From NCBI RefSeq assembly GCF_029024945.1, contig NZ_CP118976.1, positions 2,693,984 to 2,757,983 of the forward strand: a stretch of 64,000 bases of DNA, written 5' to 3'. Every line of letters begins with the position of its first letter. The stretch's first letter is position 1. Both the position numbers and the translations under genes were made by a program. This stretch comes from Staphylococcus succinus. GTDB lineage: Bacteria; Bacillota; Bacilli; Staphylococcales; Staphylococcaceae. Below, piece by piece: positions 17,843-26,826 of this stretch. Under the pieces are notes generated by a model. That model had not been told where the DNA came from. It worked only from the letters and a program-made list of their open reading frames with translations, and made no database searches.

Positions 17843-18568
17843 TTACTTTTCATTATAAATTTTTCTGTTCAAATTCACTGTGTCTTCATGAGTGAAATCA
17901 GGGGAAAAGTTTTCTATAATTTTATCTCTTAGTGTTGGAGCCTTTGCCTTGTTAGCTTTTTCCAATGCGAGAGCTAATTCCGCTTTCGTTAATTCTGTAC
18001 AATACGCAGGCGTGCCTGGTTGGTGTTTCCATGAATCTGTTAATTCCCCATTGTCTACTACATCAAAGCCTATTTCATTTATTAAAGTAGCTACTTTTTC
18101 TTTTGCTGAACTATGATTTCCTGAGATAGCCATTGCAATACGATTTTTAGATTCTTGAGAAGCACCTTTATTTTCTAACGTATATGCGAGTAAATTGTTA
18201 AATGCTTTAACTACTTCTCGACCTATTTGCTGTGATACCCAGACGCTTTCAGGAGTTCCATGTTCAATAGCTTCGATTTGATTATCTCGAAATGGATAAT
18301 AATTAGCAGTATCGACCACAATAACATCTTTAGAAACAAGTGCTATGATGTTATTAATGTCTGGAATAATATTTGTAGGAATCGAAAGAATTAAAATGTC
18401 TATATCTGTTATCACGTTTTCTATATCTACAGCCTGTCCACTGAATGTTTTGTTATTTAAATGTTCTATGCTACGTACATCTGCAATTTTTACTGTATGT
18501 CCGTTATCAACAAATTTATTAGATAGTGTTGATCCTATTGGACCAGCTCCGATAATACCGACTTTCAT
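17843..18568 (-). CDS. NAD(P)-binding F420-reductase-like oxidoreductase
   Basis: A 241-residue protein with a Rossmann start MKVGIIGAGPIGSTLSNKF and the segment ILILSIPTNIIPDI, as in the NADP oxidoreductase coenzyme F420-dependent family. In bacteria without F420 these homologues are usually called dinucleotide-binding proteins and their substrate is unknown. The C-terminal part (KHQPGTPAYCTELTKAEL) matches that branch. It stands alone, with a palindrome about 100 bases upstream and a truncated HxlR regulator beyond. Confidence 0.75.
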   Translation of the reverse strand: MKVGIIGAGPIGSTLSNKFVDNGHTVKIADVRSIEHLNNKTFSGQAVDIENVITDIDILILSIPTNIIPDINNIIALVSKDVIVVDTANYYPFRDNQIEAIEHGTPESVWVSQQIGREVVKAFNNLLAYTLENKGASQESKNRIAMAISGNHSSAKEKVATLINEIGFDVVDNGELTDSWKHQPGTPAYCTELTKAELALALEKANKAKAPTLRDKIIENFSPDFTHEDTVNLNRKIYNEK

Positions 18569-18668
18569 ATTTATATCATCCTTATAATTTAGACTTAATT
18601 AGATTTGTGTACTGCTTTGTTGGTAATGATATACCCTATATATTTATTTTAAAAGTAGGCAATAAAAA

Positions 18669-18700
18669 TAGCACAAGTACTAAAATTAGTACTTATGCTA
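18669..18700. promoter_or_regulatory. 15-2-15 palindrome, likely regulator site
   Basis: TAGCACAAGTACTAA, AA, TTAGTACTTATGCTA: one mismatch over 15-base arms. The inner AGTACT halves resemble sites of HxlR/YodB-type regulators, and a truncated HxlR gene lies 40 bases away. It may alternatively act as the terminator of that gene. Confidence 0.45.
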
Positions 18701-18740
18701 CTTAACAATGTTCTACAATTATTTATAGAAAGTATTAAAG

Positions 18741-18902
18741 CTATTCTTTATTACTTTTAGGTTGTTCACCGTGATATTTTCCGAAGGTTTCCATCATATC
18801 AATAATAGGTAAAAGGTCATTGCCTTTTTCTGTTAACCCATAAATAACTTTAGGTGGTACTTCTGGATATACTGTTCGACTGATGATACCATCATATTCA
18901 AC
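18741..18902 (-). pseudogene. Truncated HxlR-family regulator
   Basis: The frame reads VEYDGIISRTVYPEVPPKVI, then YGLTEKGNDLLPIIDMMETF and the tail YHGEQPKSNKE followed by TAG. This is the C-terminal half of an HxlR winged-helix regulator (compare RTVYPVVPPKVDYILTD in the intact hxlR at 48.3 kb). A TAG in frame lies immediately before the fragment and the DNA-binding half is absent. It is a 5'-deleted relic between the oxidoreductase it may have controlled and a PhzF gene. Confidence 0.8.
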
Positions 18903-18947
18903 CTATGCTCAATGTTATAGCTGGAATTGGTGAACTATTGTGAACTT

Positions 18948-19721
18948 TTAAATGTATAAATCACTAATAGCGTATAGGACTACATTTCCAGATAATGTTA
19001 CTTTACTATTTTCAAATGGAGTATATAATTTACCTCCACGCGAAGAAGCTTGATATGCTATGATACTATCTTTATTTAACTTTTCTGCCCAGTAAGGAAC
19101 AATATGGCAATGACCTGATCCACATACAGGGTCTTCATCTACGTTTAATTTTGGAGCAAAAGTTCTTGAAACACAGTCTACATCAGAACCCTGTGCTGTT
19201 ACTTGTAAAAGCAAACCGTCTAGTTCTTTTACTTTATCCATATCAGGATCCAAATCAATAACTTGTTGTTCACTTTCTAAAATACATAATAAATCTCTAC
19301 CCAAATATACTTCTTTAGGCTTTATTCCTATAGCTTGAGTAAGCTTATTTTCAATTTCAACTGGTTTTAAATCATACGCTGGAAAAACCATTTCAAATAA
19401 CCCATTCTTTTTAGTGACGATTAAGTCACCACTAAGTGTTGAAAAAGTAACATTTTCTTTTGTTGTATCAATGTAATTTATTAAAACAAAAGCGGTTGCC
19501 AATGTGGCATGTCCGCACAACTCAATTTCTCCACCAGGGGTAAACCAACGTAATTTTTTAAAACAATCTGCTTTAGAAATAAAAGCTGTTTCTGAAAGAT
19601 TATTTTCTTTGGCAATATTTAATAATAGCAAGTCATCTGGCCACTTTTCTAAAATACATACCGCCGCAGGATTGCCTTCAAAATTTTTGTCTGCAAATGT
19701 ATCCACAATATACTGTTTCAT
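18948..19721 (-). CDS. PhzF family isomerase-like protein
   Basis: A 257-residue PhzF-fold protein of two similar halves. The catalytic Glu lies in NNLSETAFIS, and the second-half signature is DEDPVCGSGHCHI. The family includes PhzF and DapF-like isomerases that lack the racemase Cys pair. The ATG at 19721 is preferred over a TTG three codons earlier because GGGGAA lies just upstream. A truncated close relative of its last 86 residues lies at 35.2 kb and a more distant one at 43.8 kb. Substrate unknown. Confidence 0.8.
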   Translation of the reverse strand: MKQYIVDTFADKNFEGNPAAVCILEKWPDDLLLLNIAKENNLSETAFISKADCFKKLRWFTPGGEIELCGHATLATAFVLINYIDTTKENVTFSTLSGDLIVTKKNGLFEMVFPAYDLKPVEIENKLTQAIGIKPKEVYLGRDLLCILESEQQVIDLDPDMDKVKELDGLLLQVTAQGSDVDCVSRTFAPKLNVDEDPVCGSGHCHIVPYWAEKLNKDSIIAYQASSRGGKLYTPFENSKVTLSGNVVLYAISDLYI

Positions 19722-20036
19722 TTTCCCCAATCCTAAAATTTGTTATATTAATTCTTAATATTTCTAATGCCCTTTTTAATGTTTCTATACACTTCGTATC
19801 TACTAAAGTCTACATGTTTCACAATTGATTCATTCGTAAACTTTAGGCTGTTATTTGAATATTTAAGTTCCTTTTTCTTATTTTTTAATAATGAAAATTT
19901 CTACCTTTCTCATTACTAGTCCTTCAGTCTTCAGACATTTTTTATACCCTTCACTTCATAAGTTGTCTAAAAGATATGGGCTTTCCTACAATTCTACAAC
20001 TATCATTACGTCACTAATTATCATCAAACATATTAA

Positions 20037-20067
20037 AAGAGACTCCTCATTAAAAGAAGAGTCTCTT
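20037..20067 (-). terminator. Hairpin terminator (dispersed family member) after the sugar-acid operon
   Basis: AAGAGACTC and GAGTCTCTT with a 13-base middle. It lies about 107 bases after the KDPG aldolase gene. The gap 19722-20036 shows no supported gene. Confidence 0.6.
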
Positions 20068-20173
20068 AATCTTTTCAGCATAAATTCAAACATTATTATC
20101 ATATTCTATTCGTCAAATATAATTCAAGCACGCAATATCTATCATCCCATCAAAAAGTTAAAAATATAAGTCA

Positions 20174-20800
20174 TTATATTTCGTTATGACTCATTAATTT
20201 CTTTATATACTTCTCTAGCTCACTTGCACCTGCTTCATCATAAATCTTAGTGATTTCACTTCCTATACCTACTGCGTAACTACCAGCTGCCAGCCATTCC
20301 TCGCTATTATTTATACCAATGCCACCTGTTGGGATAAACTCCAATTGAGGTAATGGACCTTTAAAATCTTGAATTGCCTTTGAATTAAATTGATTAGCAG
20401 GAAATAGTTTAATAATATTGCATCCAAATCGACTTGCATGAATCATTTCGGTTACCGTCATACATCCTGGAATATAAGGTATATCATACGTATTAGCGAA
20501 TTGGGCTGAGGCTTTATCAAACCCTGGACTCACTATAAACCTTGCACCCGCTTCTATAGATGCTTGCGCCGATGCTTTATCTAAGACTGTCCCAGCGCCA
20601 ATGATTGCATCTTGATAGTGATGAGATAATTCTTTAATAATCTCAGTGGCATTTGGCGTTGTTAAGGTGACCTCAATCGTCTTTAGTCCATTATCCAATA
20701 GTACGTGTGCAATATTAATAAACTTTTGTTTATTATTTGTTCTAATAACAGCAATAAACCGATTGTCTTTCACTTCTGCTAATACATGTAACGATTTCAC
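20174..20800 (-). CDS. eda: KDPG/KHG aldolase
   Basis: A 208-residue class I aldolase that cleaves 2-keto-3-deoxy-6-phosphogluconate to pyruvate and glyceraldehyde 3-phosphate. The Schiff-base Lys lies in NIIKLFPANQ. The GAGTVLD segment and PGCMTVTE are conserved, and IEVTLTTPNA carries the catalytic Glu. Length fits Eda. It is the last gene of the operon starting at 25.25 kb and is expected to act after the KDG kinase encoded in the same operon. Confidence 0.9.
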   Translation of the reverse strand: MKSLHVLAEVKDNRFIAVIRTNNKQKFINIAHVLLDNGLKTIEVTLTTPNATEIIKELSHHYQDAIIGAGTVLDKASAQASIEAGARFIVSPGFDKASAQFANTYDIPYIPGCMTVTEMIHASRFGCNIIKLFPANQFNSKAIQDFKGPLPQLEFIPTGGIGINNSEEWLAAGSYAVGIGSEITKIYDEAGASELEKYIKKLMSHNEI

Positions 20801-20844
20801 TTTAAATCACCTTCTTTTACTATATTCCACACTATTTAAATACT

Positions 20845-21387
20845 TCATTCTACATTTGTGTGCTGCGCATTGGCACTTTGATTTGACGTATTATCACGTT
20901 CGGCTAATTTTTGATTTAATACATCCAAGCTAATATGCACTGTTTGGTCAAATAACGAAGATAGCAATTGTGTCGACTCCACTCCCGTGTTCATTTTTGT
21001 GGCTCCGGGTACGATAATCGATTTATCAGCAACTTGTGCCAATTTAGAGTTAGCATCACTTGTTAACGCAATAACATGGACCCCTAATTTCTTTACCTTT
21101 TCTGTTTGTGTTACTATGCTTTCAGTGGTTCCTGACCCTGATATTGCAACCCAGACGTCATCTTTTTGAACTGAAGGGGTGATTGTCTCTCCAACTACAT
21201 AACTTTGATAGCCAATGTGCATTAACCTCATTGCAAAACCTTTGCCTTGAAAGCCACTTCGTCCCGCTCCCACGACAAATATTCTTTTGTCTTTAGTTAA
21301 AACTGTTGCTACATCATCAATTTCTTGTTCATCTACTAAGTGCATCACTTCTTGAATTTCATTTAAAATGATTTCTATTGTATTCAT
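20845..21387 (-). CDS. 6-phospho-3-hexuloisomerase-like SIS protein (copy 1)
   Basis: A 180-residue single SIS-domain protein. GAGRSGFQGKGFAMRL is the sugar-phosphate loop and ISGSGTTE the second one. The length and the TPSVQKDDVW and LFDQTVHISLDV segments match HxlB. The enzyme interconverts D-arabino-3-hexulose 6-phosphate and fructose 6-phosphate. Its start overlaps the synthase-like gene by 4 bases (ATGA). A second copy lies at 47.0 kb; the two proteins are clearly diverged. Confidence 0.8.
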   Translation of the reverse strand: MNTIEIILNEIQEVMHLVDEQEIDDVATVLTKDKRIFVVGAGRSGFQGKGFAMRLMHIGYQSYVVGETITPSVQKDDVWVAISGSGTTESIVTQTEKVKKLGVHVIALTSDANSKLAQVADKSIIVPGATKMNTGVESTQLLSSLFDQTVHISLDVLNQKLAERDNTSNQSANAQHTNVE

Positions 21388-22010
21388 ACTTTTAGTACCT
21401 CCATAAATTTTTTAGCGGTGTCTATAGGACTTTCAGAATTCGTAATTTTAGAACCTACAACAACAGTTTCAACGATACCTTGAGCTGCTAACGCTTGCGT
21501 TGCATTGTAATCTACACCTCCAGCAATTGCCAGATGCTGTATATGTCCATATAATTGCTTAAAATCCATAATTTCACTAACTGCTTGATTACTTTGCTGT
21601 TTATCTACTGAACTGTGTAACAAGTATATTGCTTGTGGGAAATCAGTGATACTTGCTATATAAGTAGGATCTAAATTAAGCAAATCAATCATCATTGTGC
21701 TACCCTGTTGTTGTGTCACTTCATAACATGCTAACAGCGTTTCATAACTTGCCGCACCCATAACCGTTACAATATCCGCGCCATATTTAAAAGCTTGATT
21801 AAATTCATATGTCCCTTCATCAATTGTTTTACTATCTACGAGTATTTGACTACCTGTTACAACTTCTTTAATTTTTTCTATAGCAACATTGCCATAATCT
21901 TTAATCAATGATGTACCAATTTCAATAATGTCAACATGTCCATTAAGCGCTCTCGCAAGCCCTACTGCTTCTTCTAATGCGATCCGATCTATTGCCACTT
22001 GTAATTTCAT
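21384..22010 (-). CDS. Hexulose-6-phosphate synthase / keto-gulonate-6-phosphate decarboxylase-like protein (copy 1)
   Basis: A 208-residue TIM barrel of the OMP-decarboxylase superfamily. The catalytic D-x-K-x-x-D appears as VDSKTIDEG, against ADLKIMDAA in the second copy at 47.5 kb. IEIGTSLI and VVVGSKIT frame the phosphate site. It could be HxlA, joining formaldehyde to ribulose 5-phosphate, or a decarboxylase of a 3-keto sugar-acid 6-phosphate. The sugar-acid operon around it makes the second use plausible. It starts one base after the kinase gene. Confidence 0.75.
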   Translation of the reverse strand: MKLQVAIDRIALEEAVGLARALNGHVDIIEIGTSLIKDYGNVAIEKIKEVVTGSQILVDSKTIDEGTYEFNQAFKYGADIVTVMGAASYETLLACYEVTQQQGSTMMIDLLNLDPTYIASITDFPQAIYLLHSSVDKQQSNQAVSEIMDFKQLYGHIQHLAIAGGVDYNATQALAAQGIVETVVVGSKITNSESPIDTAKKFMEVLKV

Positions 22011-22011
22011 T

Positions 22012-22965
22012 TTAAAGCTCCTTCAATACAAGATCTAAACCTTTTTTAGTGGGGTAACCATCATTATCACCTGCTGATTGGACAGCAAGCGCACCTATGA
22101 TGTTTCCTCTTTGTACTGCTTCTTCTATACTAATTTTTTCCAACAATCCTGTAATAATTCCTACTGCAAAGCCGTCCCCTGCGCCCACAGTATCAATAAC
22201 TTGTTCTACCTTCTGTCCTGCTATTTTCTTACCACTTTTTGTGCCTTTTTCTTTTAAATACGCCCCATCTTTTCCTAGTTTCACAATAACTGTACTTGTT
22301 TTGTCACTTTGGTTTAAATAAAAATCCGCAATGACTTCAGGGTCATCACTACCAATCAGTACCTTTCCTTCATTGATACCTGGCAAAATAATATCTGCAT
22401 GCTTGGCTAAATCATTAATAGTCTCACACATTTGCTTTTCAGAGTCCCACAATTGAGGGCGTAAATTAGGATCAAATGTTGATGTTATTTTATTTTGATC
22501 TAAAAGTTCAATCAGCAGTCTAAACGTAGATAATGCTTCTGATGAAATAGCTGGAAAGATACCAGATAAATGTACATGTTCTATATCTGTCCAATCGATG
22601 GTGTTTAATATTGCTTTATCAAAATGTGCTGCAGCAGATCCTTTTCTAAAGTAATGTATATCTGGATCTCCCTTACTCACACGATTTTTTAATTGGTACG
22701 CTGTCCAATAATCATCTGTACTTTCAATGTAATTCGTTCCAATGTTATTTTTTTTTAATGATTTAGCAATAAATTTACCGAAAGGGTCATTGCCAAGTCG
22801 TGTAATATATTGCGTACTATGTCCTAGACGTGATACGCCAACTGCAACGTTAACTTCTGCACCTGCCAAATATTTCGTGAATGTTGTAGCATCTTCTAAA
22901 CTTTTATCCATATCATCTGCACCAAATAATGCGATGGGTTCACCAATTGTAATAAATTTGCTCAT
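22012..22965 (-). CDS. kdgK: 2-keto-3-deoxygluconate kinase (PfkB family)
   Basis: A 317-residue sugar kinase. It has the N-terminal ITIGEPIALFGA strand, the GGAEVNVA-like segment AGAEVNVAVGVSRLG, and the PfkB signature VIDTVGAGDGFAVG with the catalytic Asp. It phosphorylates KDG to KDPG, the substrate of the aldolase encoded three genes on. The ribosome site GAGGAGAG precedes ATG 22965. Other PfkB ketose kinases cannot be excluded, but the aldolase in the operon supports KdgK. Confidence 0.85.
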   Translation of the reverse strand: MSKFITIGEPIALFGADDMDKSLEDATTFTKYLAGAEVNVAVGVSRLGHSTQYITRLGNDPFGKFIAKSLKKNNIGTNYIESTDDYWTAYQLKNRVSKGDPDIHYFRKGSAAAHFDKAILNTIDWTDIEHVHLSGIFPAISSEALSTFRLLIELLDQNKITSTFDPNLRPQLWDSEKQMCETINDLAKHADIILPGINEGKVLIGSDDPEVIADFYLNQSDKTSTVIVKLGKDGAYLKEKGTKSGKKIAGQKVEQVIDTVGAGDGFAVGIITGLLEKISIEEAVQRGNIIGALAVQSAGDNDGYPTKKGLDLVLKEL

Positions 22966-22978
22966 GTGTCATCTCTCC

Positions 22979-24253
22979 TCATAATATAAAGTACGCTAAG
23001 AACAAGTTAATTGCCGTTGCTATCCATATCCAAGGTAAACCTGTAATTAGAAACGTTTTCGTATCTAATTCATTGTATTGAACCGCCCAAAGATTCCACG
23101 ATTGTGTAATACAAGCTGAAATACCGACCATGGAAGGTACAACGAGTAATCCATATAAAAAATACTGATCAAATAAACCCGTACTAACAAAAATACTTGC
23201 AGTAGCAGCACCCGCGCCATACAAGAATAGCGGCCCTCTAAAATATGCTAATGGTGCTAGGAAAATCATAATTATTGTTAACAATAATGTATTATTGGGA
23301 ATGATTGATTTAAATACATCATTGAAATCTGCCATTGCATGAACCGCAGAGGCTTGGAACATATTTAACACAAATAGCATAATAATTAATCCTGCAATAT
23401 CACTAATTGCGTTATATGCTGTATTGTTAATCATTTTAATTAAACCTGTATAAGTGCGCATGTTACCTGTAACTAACAAGGCAATTAATATTGAAATAAA
23501 CAACGCGGGAATTGCGTCCCAACCTAAAGTAATATTTAAAGCTACTGGTAATATCGGAAGTAAGTATGTCCATGGTGACACTTCTTTCACTTCAGAGGAT
23601 TCGTCTTCTGAAATAACTAACTTAGATTTACCATCTTGAATTTTCTTGCGATTAAATAAGATAAATATAATGGTAATAGCCATTTGTACAAGCATCGCTA
23701 TAAAACCAAATTTTTGATATCTCCATCCCCATTCTATTTTTGGAAAAAAGACTTGGAATTGCACAAACAAAACATTGTTTATATACATCGCTGCACCAAT
23801 CGACAAAGTAAACACTAAAACCGCTATATGTTTAGGTACGCCAATTGAATACATGATTGGAAAAATAATAACACCAATAGCTATAGCTGAACCAACACCA
23901 TAAGAACTCGAAAAAATTAAAGCAAGTACACAGGATATAAGTATTGTCGCTACTACAGGATATCTATTACCAACTGTTTGTGTACGTCTACTAATACTCC
24001 CAGCTATACCTGTATCAACTAATACACGTCCAAACCATGACCCAAATATAATATTCACAATTGTACTCCCATATTTAAGAACAGGTTCTGTATATATTTC
24101 TTTTATAGCAACGTTTAATGGCACAAGGCCGATAATTGTCCAAAATATAGCCATAACCAAAAATCCTAAGGTTAATTTCCCGCCACGCATAACAAAAATT
24201 ACAAATAATACAAACGTTATTAATAATAATATGCCAGTGATTGCTGCACCCAT
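22979..24253 (-). CDS. GntP/citrate-type permease for a sugar acid
   Basis: A 424-residue membrane carrier with about 11-12 helices (Leu/Ile/Phe-rich throughout, with one charged loop near residues 205-225). The motif SSSYGVGSAIAIGVIIFPI and the late FRGPLFLYGAGAATASIF resemble ion-transporter superfamily permeases such as gluconate or citrate carriers. It lies between the small unknown gene and kdgK, so it most likely imports the acid that the operon degrades. Confidence 0.7.
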   Translation of the reverse strand: MGAAITGILLLITFVLFVIFVMRGGKLTLGFLVMAIFWTIIGLVPLNVAIKEIYTEPVLKYGSTIVNIIFGSWFGRVLVDTGIAGSISRRTQTVGNRYPVVATILISCVLALIFSSSYGVGSAIAIGVIIFPIMYSIGVPKHIAVLVFTLSIGAAMYINNVLFVQFQVFFPKIEWGWRYQKFGFIAMLVQMAITIIFILFNRKKIQDGKSKLVISEDESSEVKEVSPWTYLLPILPVALNITLGWDAIPALFISILIALLVTGNMRTYTGLIKMINNTAYNAISDIAGLIIMLFVLNMFQASAVHAMADFNDVFKSIIPNNTLLLTIIMIFLAPLAYFRGPLFLYGAGAATASIFVSTGLFDQYFLYGLLVVPSMVGISACITQSWNLWAVQYNELDTKTFLITGLPWIWIATAINLFLAYFIL

Positions 24254-24264
24254 ATCCCCACCAC

Positions 24265-24513
24265 CTAGTATTTATTTAACTCACTTAATATTCTTTGATA
24301 TGTTGATATATTTCTTTTTTTCTTTTCTTCATAAAAAAATGAATTTTCAAGATTGTTGAAATCTAACGCCACATAGTATGCAGTGAGATACGCTGCCAAT
24401 GCTTCTTTTGCTGATTTTTCGATATCTTCAGAATTACTCACTTTTCTCTGAATAGATTCCATAAATTTATAAGCAAATTTTTCTGCATCTACGTTTGTTT
24501 TCTTAATTTCCAT
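24265..24513 (-). CDS. Conserved-position 82-residue protein of unknown function
   Basis: An 82-residue, mostly helical, soluble protein starting MEIKKTNVDAEKFAYKF. The ATG at 24513 has GAGGTG 7 bases upstream and overlaps the preceding gene by 11 bases. A TTG start two codons earlier is less well placed. The coupling to both neighbours argues for a real role in the operon. No family is recognised. Confidence 0.65.
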   Translation of the reverse strand: MEIKKTNVDAEKFAYKFMESIQRKVSNSEDIEKSAKEALAAYLTAYYVALDFNNLENSFFYEEKKKRNISTYQRILSELNKY

Positions 24514-25252
24514 ATCCAAACACCTCGATTAACTGTTTATCTGTTAAAATTTCTACTTTTTGGTTCGAAGGATATTCCAATGCAACCGGTACATCTTTAG
24601 GTAAACGTGACAGTACTTGTTTCCAATCGATATCGCCCCGATCTAATGATGTTGCAACTAATTTATCATGCACTTGTGACACATTCTTTAAATGGATATA
24701 GCTAATATAAGGTTTCAAAACTTCTGCACCTGTGACTTCACTCTCACCAACATAGCGAAAATTCCCTAAATCGTATGTGTAACCAATATTGAGACCTATC
24801 GCAGTCGTATCATTTAAAAAAGATAAAATGTTGTTTATCTTTCCTGACTGTTGCGTTTGATCATTTTCAACCATAAAATTAAATGCTTGTTGATTAATCA
24901 TCTTTAAATTCCGTAACTGTGATTTCTCTTGGTAATTACCAATCGTCATTTTTACATGTGTCGCTTTAAGCTTTTTTGCTTCATCAAAATATTGTGAAAT
25001 AGCAGGATTCAATTTCCCACTGTCTAAAAAAATAGCATCTGGTACGCTATAAAAAATTGTAATTTTATTTCTCTCACAAAATTTAGTAATAGCTGTAATT
25101 TCGCTATCAATATCCTTAAAATACTCTCTCCTAAGTTCAATATTGTTAAAACCCATGTCGACAATATAGTCGAATAATTCAAGTTGTGTTAATCCAAAAT
25201 TTATTTTCTCTTGAGCAACAAGCATGTTAAAAACTAAACCATTACTATTCAT
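24503..25252 (-). CDS. Xylose-isomerase-like TIM barrel sugar epimerase
   Basis: A 249-residue protein of the sugar phosphate isomerase/epimerase family. GFNNIELRREYF near residue 35, ATHVKMTIGN, LNIGYTYDLGNFRY and the VALEYPS ending supply the metal-site residues of this fold. It is the first gene of the operon, starting about 55 bases from the nearer LacI operator. It may convert an incoming keto sugar acid to the form used by the kinase. Confidence 0.75.
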   Translation of the reverse strand: MNSNGLVFNMLVAQEKINFGLTQLELFDYIVDMGFNNIELRREYFKDIDSEITAITKFCERNKITIFYSVPDAIFLDSGKLNPAISQYFDEAKKLKATHVKMTIGNYQEKSQLRNLKMINQQAFNFMVENDQTQQSGKINNILSFLNDTTAIGLNIGYTYDLGNFRYVGESEVTGAEVLKPYISYIHLKNVSQVHDKLVATSLDRGDIDWKQVLSRLPKDVPVALEYPSNQKVEILTDKQLIEVFGYGN

Positions 25253-25279
25253 ATCATCAGCCCTTTATCTCGAATTTGG

Positions 25280-25291
25280 TAAACCGGTTTT
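25280..25291. promoter_or_regulatory. LacI-family operator 1
   Basis: TAAACCGGTTTT, differing only in its last base from operator 2. It lies in front of the minus-strand operon, 31 bases (about three helical turns) from operator 2. Confidence 0.75.
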
Positions 25292-25307
25292 CTAAACTCA
25301 ATTATCA

Positions 25308-25325
25308 TAGTAAACCGGTTTACTA
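25308..25325. promoter_or_regulatory. LacI-family operator 2
   Basis: TAGTAAACCGGTTTACTA is a perfect 18-base palindrome with the central CG typical of LacI/GalR sites. It lies between the divergent operon and the LacI gene. Confidence 0.8.
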
Positions 25326-25329
25326 TTAA

Positions 25330-25343
25330 TGTCAACGCTTACA
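25330..25343. promoter_or_regulatory. cre-like box
   Basis: TGTCAACGCTTACA fits the looser cre consensus TGWNANCGNTNWCA. It adjoins operator 2, so the operon is probably under both specific and catabolite control. Confidence 0.6.
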
Positions 25344-25418
25344 TTTAGTCTTTTTCAAACAACAATGTTAAAATTTGATATGATTAATAGAGATTCCATT
25401 GGAAGGATTGAACGTATA

Positions 25419-26414
25419 ATGGAGAAAAAAACAACTATTTCTGACGTGGCAAAATTTGTAGGCGTTTCGAAATCAACTGTGTCCCAATACATTAACGGCA
25501 ACCATCAAAAGATGTCAGCAGACACGAGAGAGAAAATCAGAAAAGCAATTCGAACTTTAAATTATCGTCCGAGTAAGCAAGCACAATTTCTAACTACTAG
25601 AAAAAGCAACTTAATTGGCGTCGTCGTCGCTGATATTTCTAATATGTATTCATCATTACTGCTTAAGGGTATCAGCCAATATTTTGAACATACCAATTAC
25701 CATTTAATTATTGTGGAAGCAGCAAATTCAGAGATAAAAGAACAGAAAATACTTCAAAAATTAGTGGATCAAAATGTGGAAGGTATTATTATTCAACCAT
25801 CTAATGATAATTCTACAAATTACCAATTTATCGCTAATAATCAAATACCTATGGTCTTAGTAGATCGTGAAATAGAAGATAGTCCTTGGGCATCAATCAC
25901 AACAGATAACGAGTCAATTGTTACAAAAGTCATGTCATCCATAGTTGAAAAACATTATAAAAATGTCATTGTCGTTTCCCAACCAATCCATCGCGTGAAT
26001 ACTAGGGAAAAACGCTACAACACTATAGTCGATGTCGCTAGGTTAAATCAACTCAACGTAAAGCTCATAGAAATAGACGAATCGCATTATTTAGATATCG
26101 ACCAAATTACAAAAATATCTAAAACGGGTAAGACAGTAATCTTTGCACTAAATGGTACTGTGTTAATGGACACAATCAAACTACTGAATGACAATCATTT
26201 AACTATACCTGATGATATAGGCATGACTGGATTTGACGACTTTAATGTTACTGAAATCATTAGTCCAGGTATTACGAGTATCAATCAACCTTCTAAATTG
26301 ATTGGGGAAACCGTAGCAAAATGTCTTGACCAAATATTGAATGGAACTCCACTTGTTGATTTAAAGGTTCAAACAGTTATTAAATCTGAAATTCATTGGA
26401 GAAATTCATTATAA
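25419..26414 (+). CDS. LacI-family regulator of the sugar-acid operon
   Basis: A 331-residue repressor. The helix-turn-helix TISDVAKFVGVSKSTVSQYING is at the N-terminus, the hinge lies at RPSKQAQFL, and the periplasmic-binding-like sensor follows, ending DIGMTGFDDFNVTEIISPGITSINQP. The ATG at 25419 is chosen because family members start just before the HTH; GGAAGG lies 12 bases upstream. A frame 30 codons longer would begin inside the cre box. It is divergent from the operon and probably senses KDG or KDPG. Confidence 0.85.
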   Translation: MEKKTTISDVAKFVGVSKSTVSQYINGNHQKMSADTREKIRKAIRTLNYRPSKQAQFLTTRKSNLIGVVVADISNMYSSLLLKGISQYFEHTNYHLIIVEAANSEIKEQKILQKLVDQNVEGIIIQPSNDNSTNYQFIANNQIPMVLVDREIEDSPWASITTDNESIVTKVMSSIVEKHYKNVIVVSQPIHRVNTREKRYNTIVDVARLNQLNVKLIEIDESHYLDIDQITKISKTGKTVIFALNGTVLMDTIKLLNDNHLTIPDDIGMTGFDDFNVTEIISPGITSINQPSKLIGETVAKCLDQILNGTPLVDLKVQTVIKSEIHWRNSL

Positions 26415-26501
26415 AAACCTTCTCTGTGTTTATACTTCTTAATTACATAAATATCTTATACTTTTATTTATAGGCATACTTAAATCTTCTTCAGTTATGA
26501 C

Positions 26502-26544
26502 TGAATGATTAACTTTATATTTCACAAACCAAGTTAATCATTCA
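26502..26544. repeat. Perfect 14-base inverted repeat
   Basis: TGAATGATTAACTT and AAGTTAATCATTCA around 15 bases, about 90 bases after the LacI gene. There is no T-run, so termination would be weak. The rest of 26415-26826 is the leader region of the cold-shock gene. Confidence 0.45.
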
Positions 26545-26826
26545 CTGCGTTTATTAATGTTATTCAATCCATTACAGACACGTGCGAGTAAAAGAAAACA
26601 TAACTAAAGTTTTTTGTAACGCTCCGTTTTATACTATATAGTAGTTGAACATTAAAGTGGTAAATATAAATAAAACTATACTTATCGAAATATATAGTGT
26701 ATAGTTAATCTAACGTAATAAAAGCTCGTGAATTTAATTGTAGTGTATTTTTTTCAGAATATCCTCTTTTTTAATTATGAATTTGTTACAAATATTATGT
26801 GCAAAAGCACGTGGAGGTATTCTATT

